NCBI RefSeq assembly: GCF_947507565.1
Contig: NC_089185.1
Coordinates: 1,612,001 to 1,676,000, forward strand
Length of the DNA stretch: 64,000 bases
Direction: 5' to 3'
From: Oscarella lobularis
Taxonomy: Eukaryota > Porifera > Homoscleromorpha > Homosclerophorida > Oscarellidae
The position numbers and the translations under genes are program-made. The notes under the pieces are model-generated. The model saw only the letters and a program-made list of their open reading frames with translations. It searched no databases and was not told the origin of the DNA. This document shows, in pieces, positions 44,660 through 53,527 of the stretch; the stretch's first letter is position 1; every line of letters begins with the position of its first letter.

Positions 44660-44908
44660 TTATTCGTCAAATGTTTTTCGTGCCAAATCTCCATCGTACA
44701 CATAAAGAAATTCGTTTGTGGCCCGATCAGAATCATTTTCTGACGCCAGGGGTTCGAATTGGTACGGTGCGATGGCGTTATTGTCGCCGAGATGGGACGA
44801 ACTTCTGTCGTCTTCGTCCGTGTCGTATATGGCTCCCTCTGCGTCCTCGCTGCTTTCATTCGACGAGCCATTACCCGAAGGCAGGTTATCGGACCCTTCT
44901 TCAGACAT
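44660..44908 (-). CDS. acidic frame with PYQFEP motif (P2RX7-ballast-like?)
   Basis: 82 residues, MSEEGSDNLPSGNGSSNESS, then NNAIAPYQFEPLASENDSD. A PY.FEP motif after an acidic start is typical of the many invertebrate proteins annotated as P2X7-like (intracellular ballast-type domain). The cysteine-rich domain that should follow is not visible in the element, although a GT donor lies in the frame at about 44697. It converges on the THAP gene inside the same TTAA element. Function is unknown; the family link rests on this short motif. Confidence 0.35.
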   Translation of the reverse strand: MSEEGSDNLPSGNGSSNESSEDAEGAIYDTDEDDRSSSHLGDNNAIAPYQFEPLASENDSDRATNEFLYVYDGDLARKTFDE

Positions 44909-45180
44909 CGTTACTAAAAGAGGTAACTTGTTAGAGAAAACATTGTGAACGACGCAGGTTCAACGTACAGGAATGTATACGTCTAGGTACTTCCGTTCCT
45001 GTAATGACGTAAAAAAATTTTCCCGTACGTGGCCAGAGGAAGCGAGTTATAGTCGACTTTTATATCTTTATCAATTTTTACTTGTTAAAAACAAAACTAC
45101 GCAAAAATGCTCAGAAAAGACAGAACTTCAACATAAAATGGCAAATTTAAGAAAGTTTTTGCATGATACTTACCCTTTAA

Positions 45181-46985
45181 ACACTTATCTGAGATTGCCT
45201 GCCCCATTAGGTGTTGCCCTTCTCTTTCGTATCTCGTTCGCTCCACGCGCACTTCTCTTCGCGCTTCCCGCGCTCCCAATACATCCCCCTCAACAATAGA
45301 AACAATAGATGTTTTCCGCCACTATGAATGGAATTTAATCGTTGGCACTAATACTCTTTTCTCGGAGTCGAATCGACGCTCTCTTGGCCAAATTGACCAT
45401 GTAGGATTTCTTCTTCCCGTGCAATGTCCTCATACTTCATACCACATATAAATAGATGTAAAATAAATTACTCTCAAAAAACACCTAACAGACAGCCAAA
45501 AAGACGCGTAAGCGGGGGGTGCCAAAAGACGAAACTTCCTTCCTTTTCTCTTGGCATACTGAGCGTCGTCTTTCATACGCACTAGCAAGAAGTTCAGTCG
45601 TCAACGCGCTATTCGATAGCGGCACTCAAAATTTACTCCAAACTGTTTCGAAACGAGTTCCAGCGAAAAAGCACGTTTCGCGTACGTTATAACGTTTCAA
45701 AGGCTTTCTAACGTAAAAACTAACCTAGAATGTCCGTCACGATCTTTCACAAGCGAAAAAGACGAAAACAACGAAAATCTCCTTTGTTCGCAATGCATCA
45801 AGCGCGCCAGCGATGATGGCGAGTGACGTCATTGCAAGATATGCTCGAGCACATCAATGGTGTTCTCAAACACATCACGACAATACCCCCAAACGCCTGT
45901 CTACATCCTAAACGCGTCCTAACCCACCAATATTGCCATAGAACTTCAAACAAAGGTTATGACCTTCGAAAGTTCGCCGATCGAAATGCGCGTCGTCATT
46001 CGCGCCTACAGCTTCCGAAAAGTACACTCGCGCTAATCAAACACACTCAAAATCTGTTTTTCATCATTGTTCGAATGAGATTTAAGACCCAACAACCTCA
46101 TTCTAGCTTGTTTTTGACGCACTCCCTCATACGCACGCAACCCGGATATAAAGCCGCACCAATTTCGCTGAAACCATTAGCTCATTTACCACTTTATTGA
46201 TTTTTCCACTTATCTAACACCTAAGTAGTTGTTCTAAAATCATATTGGAACACTGTAAGAGTCGGAGTAATCTATAATCACGCCGATTTACTTCCCTGGC
46301 ACAAGAAGGACAACATATATCATACATAAATGCGCAAAAGAGCAACAAAACGGTTGACACGACTTCTCTAATGGATCACTCTTCATCACGAACAAAAAAA
46401 CTCTGGAAGCCCGATACCATAATTTTTACGTACGACCCTGATGCACCGGTAACAGTCCTGCAATCGCTGTGTGTGTTGACGTGCCGATTGTGGAAGATTT
46501 GACGAAATCGCGATAAGACCAGTATTCTCGAAAACAGGTCCGAAAATACGGCTTCGGGGTTCTTCTTGTATTCGTAGACCTCGGAGATTTCTTCTTTTGT
46601 CCACGGGACACGATTCATATTCGGTTTCGTCATCAACTCTCCCTTCCGCCGGCCGCTGTTGAAAAACATCGAAGGTTGCAGCACCCTGTTTGCGGTTTAA
46701 AATACCTTCTGCTCTTTTCGCTTCCGCCACCTTCGCCCTCTTTCGGAGCTCTTTATAAACGCTAACATGAAAGTGCTACAGGTTGAAGCAATGTTGTGCG
46801 GTTAATTTATTGTAGCTTGTGCTTCTTTGTTTCGCGGGGCGATCGCTCACTTCCTTGTCTTTTTTCAGAAGACATTTGACGTGACGCTAAATTAATTAAA
46901 AAAATTACTAGAGGCAAAGTTTGATTGCTCCTATTGGTCTATTACACTCTCTTGGCAATTCGGTATCACTTTCGTAGCAAAGGGT
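45181..46985. other. no confident gene; one minus-strand frame at 46376-46684
   Basis: A minus-strand frame (46376-46684) contains NMNRVPWTKEEISEVYEYKK, weakly like a SANT helix, with no further support. A 125-residue plus frame (45823-46200) looks random. Nothing else was seen. Confidence 0.25.
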
Positions 46986-46986
46986 A

Positions 46987-47065
46987 CAGTAGTACCTCCC
47001 TCATACGACCACCCTAAAATCTGATAAAAAATGGTTGCTTAAAGGATGTGGTCGCTGGCCAGAGT
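46987..47065 (+). repeat. pogo-like left end
   Basis: TA then CAGTAGTACCTCCCTCATAC, with CGACCACC and GTGGTCGCTGGCC blocks, resembling the ends at 3385-3498 and 5355-5492. The partner end was not identified. Confidence 0.35.
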
Positions 47066-47250
47066 TAAGACAAATTGTTCACTTAGTGCGTAATTTCAAG
47101 AAAGGGTAGATCCTTCTGACTACAATAGCTAGCACAAAACAGTCGCTCAGGGCACCAGCAATTACTCAGTTTGAAAGTAATCTGTCATAACCGTTTGGAC
47201 CTTGCGCTTCTTTGCAAGAGACTCAAACAGCACGCTCTGACTTCGTCATG

Positions 47251-47601
47251 CTAGACTAAACAACTCCGGAATGTCGAAACAAAGGGCGAATTTCTGCAAC
47301 TCTGTGAGATGTGAAGAGGCGGTTTTTCTCGTTGAGGAAATGCTCGATGGCCAAAAGGAAAACCGAACAGCTTGAAGTAAAACGTGGGAGTGCAAATAGG
47401 TTGAAAGCGAACAGTCACGTGACCACGAGCAGCGATAACTCGACAGCATAGTATCAGCTTCAGCGTACATCCTAAGTAGTGCCTTCGCCAGGCCTTCAAG
47501 TTTGGAAATTCCTCTACAGCGTCGCTGTCCGCGTCGTACGAATAGTCGTGGTCGACGAAACGACGCTTTTTAGTCTCTCGAATTTGACGCAAAGCAGCCA
47601 T
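47251..47601 (-). CDS. hypothetical N-terminal exon
   Basis: The frame begins MAALRQIRETKKRRFVDHDY and continues with an acidic stretch (DADSDAVEEFPNLKAWRRHY). After about residue 45 the reading loses protein-like character, so it may be a first exon with a donor near 47470. The product is not recognised. The rest of 47066-48250 holds nothing I can support. Confidence 0.2.
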   Translation of the reverse strand: MAALRQIRETKKRRFVDHDYSYDADSDAVEEFPNLKAWRRHYLGCTLKLILCCRVIAARGHVTVRFQPICTPTFYFKLFGFPFGHRAFPQREKPPLHISQSCRNSPFVSTFRSCLV

Positions 47602-48249
47602 GAAGGAATATCGCGATCGATGACGTATTAGGCGTCAGCCAATGAGAGTCAAACCGAAGGATGCGTATCGGCAACGACAAAACGCTAACAACTGATCGAG
47701 ATTGTTTTTTGTCAAACCTGTAGTTTGGATCTGTCGACAGAAGCCGAGAACTCGTGCTGAATCTAGGGTATATACAATACCTGGAATGGAGGGCAAATTT
47801 TTCAAGGCTTTTATTATCTACGCATACAGGAATCGTAAATGCGCGAGAAAAGGCCAAAGAAATACGGTGAATGGCGCGATAATCTCTCCGTAACGGTAAA
47901 GGTACCAAGGCAGACGCTTAGCGATTGGAGAAGAAGAATTTTTCCACTGAAGGAATTCGAGTCCTTTCATAATGTAGATGGTGAGCTAATTAGGGACCAT
48001 ATATCTTAATAGGCAGATATATATATTTTAGTAGGTTCCTCTGGTTGTATCGATGAAACTGACAGTGAGGACGAAACTGCGTCTTTATTGATGAAGTAAT
48101 ACTGAACCGGAATTACGTACGTACGATAAATTTTACTAACGACTTTCTCAATTTTTAAGTATGAAGAAGAGATCAGTCTTTTGATCAGCACGAGTGAATC
48201 CCGTTAGTAAAATGCTAAAAGCAGACGTCTTTTTTTCCCAACAATTTTT

Positions 48250-50095
48250 TCTATGTGATTAATGCAGACACAGAGCTCTTCTGGATCAAACTCTTCTATA
48301 TCAAGCAGTGACGAAAGTGACGAAGAATTTGACTACGCAGACGTTTCACAGCAGGTTGCGTGATGCTATTGTATATTGCTTCTTCTTGATAACTCAGTCA
48401 GTAAATGGTCGTCGAGAAAATCAGTCTTCTTTGGTTCACTCGTCTGCTTCCATTACCTCGAATGAAAGTAGTGCTTTGCTTCTGAAGTTGGCTGGAAGAC
48501 ACAACTTAACAAATACTGCACTAGTAGTAAGATGTCATCTTCCCAAGAATGAAGATGTTCCTGAGCATCTCCGGTCAGTCTATATGCTGAAGAAGGTCAT
48601 TGCAAATCAGACTGAGATTATCACGCATACCTACTGCAACTCGTGCCAGAAAATCGTTGAAGGAGACGATTTCACAAACGTTCTCTGTGCTCGATCGGAC
48701 AGGAAGTCAGTGAAATTCTACCAAATCAGCATAGATGATCAAATAATAAAACTACAGTATGTATTTGAAGGTATTTTTACTATTGACATATGCTTGAATT
48801 TATTAACTTCTTTAGAGGATTCGCAATTTTGGAAAAAGTGTCGTTGCTTGGTAGAGGTCATCGGGATGACAGTTTGAGGGACGTATTTGATGGAAAAGCC
48901 TACTGTGAAAAATGAGGCTTTTTGCTCAAGAAGCGGCTGACTTGCATTTATCGCTTTCTCCGTCCACTTACGGCGTACAAATTTTCAAGTCATCGACTGT
49001 AACTATGTGGCCAGTCTGGATTAGAATAAATGAGTTGCCACCTTCAATTAGGTTTCATTAAAAGGTTTTTTCTAAGTTTGATTTATAACGCTCTAATAGA
49101 TTCAACAAGAAGTACAAAATTTTGGCTGGGCTTTGGATTGCCAATTATCGACCGCCAATGCTTTGGTTTTTAAAACCAATTGTAGAAAATCTCAACCGCA
49201 TAGCAACGTCCGCTAAGCAGAAAAAAATTTTCTCTAGGCAAAAATCTTTACAGACGCAAATGACTAACGTCTATCCGCCTACTCCGTGCCTGTAGGAAAT
49301 AGGCACATGCACTGCAAAGCGTTTGTCCGTAGCAGATCTTCCTGCAAAAGCGGCAGTCCTTAGCCACCACACTTTATTTAATGGAAAGCATGGCTGCACT
49401 TACTGCGTTGCTGAGGGCGAAGTGGTAGAAAGAGGACGCGGTCACGCTCGAATCTACAAACCGGAGATTGCTGCGGTTATGAGAACCCACGAGTCAGTGC
49501 TGGAAAATGCAAGGACTTCGCTAACAGTATCAATAGTATTGAATTTAATATTTTTGACGGCATTATATGTAGGCTTCTGTGAAAGGAGTGAAGGGTGTTT
49601 CACCTTTGACGGGGTTTAAGCATTTTGACCTCGTCACTAGCGTGGGAATTGACTACATGCATTTCGTACTCGAAGGCGTTGTTAAGAAGCTGCTCAACCT
49701 ATGGTTTGAGTTTTCGCCTGAAATCTACTGCATCACTAGATTTGCAGGCGTGGTTGACTAACGATTGTCAACTGTAAGGCCTCTTGAGAACGTAACTCGC
49801 CTCCCTAGCAGTACTTTTAAAAAAGCACTGGAAAGGTTGTAAGGTTTAGTTGGCGATCAATAATGTTATTGTACAGTTTTATCTTAGCTGCTGAATACCG
49901 AGCATGGCTAGTCAATATACTACTCATTGCCGGTTCTTGAGTCCTTGCTTCCCGATCACCTGTGGTGGCATTACGCCTTATTAGTTATCAGCCTTTTCAT
50001 CTGTCTGAAAGACAGGATAAGCAGAAGTGATTTAGAAGAAGCAAAAACAATGATTAACAAGTTCGCGCAACTTTTTCAGCACTTTTACGGCAAGT
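48250..50095 (+). pseudogene. CACTA/EnSpm (TNP2-type) transposase, degraded
   Basis: Several exons and frames in order match TNP2: an acidic serine-rich start (SSSDESDEEFDYADVSQQ), HTYCNSCQKIVEG, VTMWPVWIRINELPPSIR (the WP..INELPP block, about 49005-49050), KAAVL..LFNGKHGCTYCVAEGE, GVKGVSPLTGFKHFDLV, GIDYMHFVLEGVVKKLLNLW, then RPLENVTRLPSSTFKK and weaker C-terminal similarity to about 50095. At least four frameshifts or stops interrupt it. CACTA termini were not seen, and the Merlin copy at about 50200 follows immediately. Confidence 0.75.
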
Positions 50096-50282
50096 CGTTG
50101 AAATGAATTGGTGATTCACTAGTGATCTGCGTGTATAGGCGACGAGCACTGTACCATGAATCTCCATCTCCTTGGTCATCTACCACAAGCTGTAGAAAAT
50201 CACGGTCATTTGTGGACACACTCTTCGTTTGAGTAAGACAGAGATTGACATCTGAGTATGTCACGTGATATCGCGTTAATCC

Positions 50283-50993
50283 GTGTGTCCTGTTGTGGGC
50301 GCAGCGTCGGAGCTTTTGGCGGAAGTAACGTGCCGGTGTGCATCGTTTCACTGGCCAATGAAGCGCGATTTTTGCTCTGGAACAGACCACAGAAAAGACG
50401 AAGGTCTCTATATCTGTAGCGCTTTTCCCGTTTCTCTATCTGTAGCGCTGCCTAGATGCAACAAGAAGCGGTCGGTGCGAAGCGGGACGTGGTTAGATCA
50501 GGCCCATTTGAAGCTGCATCAAACTTTGCCAGTTACTCGGCTGTTCGTTCGACAGCGCCTTCAAAGCCGCGCTGTGCTAGACGCCTCTGGCGCTTGACGA
50601 TTGTTAATTGGTATTCCTTTTGCCGAGAGGTGTGGCGTTTTTGTCGAGTGGCAGTCAAAGAAGAGCAGGGTCCCGGGAAAAATCGTCGAAATCGATAAAA
50701 GCAAGTTCGGCAAAGGAAAGTACAATCATTTGCATCAGGTAAAAATGAACCGCGTTTTTTAGTTCGACAGCGCTCATATTCATTTTCACTGTGTTTTTGG
50801 TCAAGGGGGAATGGGTCCTTGTAAAAATCGAATGACGCAGTCGTAAATGAACGTATCTTCAAAGTCGGCGAAAACAGTTCGCAAAACGCTCCGTTCCATC
50901 ATCAAAAACAACATCAAAGAAGGAACAACACTTATCAGCGACCTGTGGAATGCGTACGACTCTCTCGACGATCAGGCTCAAAAACATTTGTAA
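50283..50993 (+). pseudogene. Merlin transposase copy 1, truncated
   Basis: Fragments in plus orientation match Merlin (IS1016/IS1595-related): the zinc ribbon region (FHWPMKRDFCSGTDHRKDEG, then CNKKRSVRSGTW), with a local duplication of TATCTGTAGCGC (50408-50455), then the IDESKFGK-type catalytic start in another frame (about 50690-50715), and EGTTLISDLWNAYDSLDDQ (second Asp, about 50930-50980). The third catalytic block (HTNTIES) is missing, so the copy is 3' truncated after 50993. It faces the second Merlin copy. Confidence 0.7.
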
Positions 50994-51299
50994 GTTTAAT
51001 ATGAGCAATATTAAATCAAACTTTATTTGGGCGAATCGCCCAGTCTGTAACATACGCAAATCAACTACAACTGTTATATACCGTAACGGTATTAATAATC
51101 GGCGACGATTTCGGACGGAAAAACGAACATCAATTTTGATCAGGAAAAACGGGGGCGATCGTAGGAACGAAAATCGGCCTACTTCCGGCGACGACTTGTG
51201 TTGCGGCGGTTGCGGCGGCCATAGCTGCGGCATGAGCGGCAGCAGGAATGCTTGGCGCTCCCGGTGTAACGGCGGAGAGCCGCAAAAGCTACCAAATAC

Positions 51300-52557
51300 G
51301 CCGCCGAATATGCCTCCGAAAAAGCTACCGACGAAGCCGCCCCCGGTGGAGCAAAGAGGACGACAGGCGTAACGACGTTTGGCGCACGATATGGAGCAGG
51401 AACCTACAAAATCGGGTGAAACGACGGGAACGATCGATGTCTCCGAGTCTGCGACAGTCATCGTCGTCGTCGTCGTCGTCGAAGGGAGAGGCGGAGGAGC
51501 GGCCGGTGCGACGGGAGGTAGAGCGTCGATGGTTGGTGGATAGAGCTGGGCCACTTGGCGGATGAATATATTGAAGGGATCGTCGTCGCTCCCTTCGCAA
51601 AACGTTCGCCTCCACATGAACACTTACTTCCAGGTAGGACTGGAAGTGGTCATGAGTTGGCCTAGCTCGTGGAATTGATCTTTTTACGGCGTTCTACGTA
51701 CTTTCGATGGTATTCGTGTGGGCACCGGAGAGTGAAGGTCATCGAATGATTGACCGTCAAATGTTGGTATTCCTAAAGGAAAGCGATTAAAATTTGCTTT
51801 TATTGAAATTAGTGCTTTTGTACTTGATGGGAGAGGCAGTCGTACGCCTTCAACAAGTCGCTTATGATTGTTGTTCCCTCCTTGATGTTTTTCTTAATGA
51901 TTGGGAGGAGGGTTTCCCGCGACCTGTTTTCGACGACTTCGAAGAACCATTTACGACTGCCTCTTTCGATGCCTCCAAAGAGCCATTCTCCTTTGACCTA
52001 AACACATTGCGCGGATGAGTGAGTGCCGTGAAAAAAACACAACTTATTTTTACCCGATGCCCACGATTGTACTTGCGCTTGCCGAACTTGCTTTCGTCGA
52101 TTTCGACGATCTTTTCTGGCCCACCTATCTTCTGCGAGTGTCGTTCGACGAAGACGCTGCACACCTCTCGGCAAAAGGAATACCAATCGACGATTGTCGT
52201 GCGCGAGAGGTGTCCAGCGTCTAGCAAGGCGTCTGTTTGCGGGCGCTGTCGTGCGAAGAGCCAAGTGATGTGCAGAATTTGCAGCAGCGTCAAGTTGGAG
52301 TTGTCGAATCACGTCCCGATTCGCACTGACCGCTCCTTGTTGCATCTGGAACAGCGCCACAGATAGAGGCCTTCTTCTCTTCTGTGGCCTGTTCCAGGGC
52401 GAAAAGCGCGCTTCATCGGCCGATGGCACGATGGACACCGACGCGTTCCTTCCGTCGCCAAAAGACCTCGTCTTTGCGCCCACGAAACGACGCCGTCGTC
52501 CGTCGATTGTAGTTCGTCGCGAAGGTCGTCCCAGCGAAGAGGTCGTTGCGCTGTCAT
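51300..52557 (-). pseudogene. Merlin transposase copy 2
   Basis: Order on the minus strand: MTAQRPLRWDDLRDELQ, zinc ribbon CPSCHRPMKRAFRPGTGH and CNKERSVRIGT, an in-frame TGA (52309-52311) in place of the tryptophan present in copy 1, then IVDWYSFCREVCSVF, IGGPEKIVEIDESKFGKRKY (first catalytic Asp), EGTTIISDLLKAYDCL (second Asp), AHTNTIESTWNAVKRSIPRA (catalytic Glu region) and MWRRTFCEG..FNIFIRQVAQLYPP (C-terminal signature). Two or three frameshifts separate these blocks. The C-terminal frame continues open to 50859 as a threonine- then glycine-rich tail over a (TCG)n run (51460-51482); that tail is antisense to copy 1 and is probably not all coding. Confidence 0.78.
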
Positions 52558-52559
52558 CG

Positions 52560-52940
52560 TTGACGGATTATATGTGCCTCTGCTACAAGTGCGCGCGGCG
52601 CGCGCGTAACTCTATCTACCCTGCGCGCCCTTTCTTAGATTTTGCCCGTAAGCGCGCGGTGCGATCAACCACAGATTTCTACACCTGTGGTGGCACCGAG
52701 GCCGCCGCTACACCCTAGCGCGCTCCCTCCGCGTTTAACTAAATCTGTTGTGTTGTGGCACCTGGGGGCAAATCATATACGCTGCGATCGAGCTAAGATC
52801 TAAGCACATTTCGTTGCAGCAAGGCCGCCGCAAAACCCCAAAGCGCTCCCTTCGCGTTGAACTAAATCTGTTGTGACACCTGAGGGAAACTCCTACACTA
52901 TGAGACACCTGCCCGCTTATCACACTTTTATTTTTGCATC
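52560..52940. repeat. duplicated GC-rich segment upstream of Merlin 2
   Basis: GCGCTCCCTCCGCGTTTAAC, then TAAATCTGTTGTG and CACCTGGGGG (52720-52772), recurs at about 52837-52890 with substitutions. A third, inverted trace (CACAGATTT, CACCTGTGGTG) lies at about 52670. No gene. Confidence 0.5.
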
Positions 52941-52941
52941 G

Positions 52942-53364
52942 CTAAAAAACGTCATCTAGAATGCATTTCATACAATTCTCACTATAAAGTTTTGTGCAAT
53001 CACACAAAAACGATAGGCAATTGTGCGAATCCGGTTGAACATCGGAGTATCGCAAACGCTGATTTAGGCCGAGCTCATTTCCGCTTGGCGCGTCTCGCTG
53101 CAGGTGAAGCCACCAGAAGTAGCGGAGGCACTCTTGAGGCTCGCCTGCACGATTTCTCGCCGGATAATCGAAAACGAGGCGCCGCGGCGACACCGGCGAG
53201 CGCGGAAGAAGAAATACTTCTTCGATCGTTTCTACCATCGACGGTGTCGCGCCGGGGCAAACGAACGTCCACGTCGGATACGTTGCGCGCAAGTCTTCGA
53301 TGGTATGCGGTAGCGAGAAAAGGGCGATCGAGCGAAGTTGAAAATGCGCCGATGGAAATTCCAC
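52942..53364 (-). CDS. hypothetical protein, 140-residue frame
   Basis: Open frame starting MEFPSAHFQLRSIALFSLPH and continuing HTIEDLRATYPTWTFVCPGA and ETIEEVFLLPRSPVSPRRLV. The first 85 residues look protein-like (balanced hydrophobic pattern, no repeats). No family was recognised. It sits between the Merlin-associated repeat and the second HECT gene. Confidence 0.25.
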   Translation of the reverse strand: MEFPSAHFQLRSIALFSLPHTIEDLRATYPTWTFVCPGATPSMVETIEEVFLLPRSPVSPRRLVFDYPARNRAGEPQECLRYFWWLHLQRDAPSGNELGLNQRLRYSDVQPDSHNCLSFLCDCTKLYSENCMKCILDDVF

Positions 53365-53527
53365 GCCCCGGAAGGTGCCGACGTCAAAAAAGTCATTTTG
53401 ATAGCACCAACCGGGGCCGACTTGTCGCTCGTATATCCATATATACGAATAGACCGTATAATATCTGTCCTTTAGAGAACAGCTGCTACAGCGTGTCTAA
53501 AATGCAATAAAACATTTAACTACAATA

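Larger units (their letters stand above)
43414..45176. mobile_element. TTAA-flanked element with about 210-bp TIRs (Kolobok-like?)
   Basis: 1763 bp flanked by TTAA on both sides (43410-43413 and 45177-45180). The terminal inverted repeats start AGGSTAAGTATCATGCAAAA and extend about 210 bp (43414-43622 and 44965-45176). Inside are a THAP-domain gene (+) and a convergent frame (-). TTAA duplications occur in piggyBac and Kolobok; a THAP protein points to Kolobok. No transposase catalytic domain fits in the interior, so it is nonautonomous or deleted. Confidence 0.75.

Noticed and set aside
50950-51565. Plus-strand proline- and arginine-rich frames opposite Merlin 2
   Set aside because: They are shadows of the minus-strand Merlin C-terminal frame and of the (TCG)n tract.
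52992-53510. 172-residue plus-strand frame
   Set aside because: Arginine/serine-rich and overlapping a more protein-like minus-strand frame; no motif.
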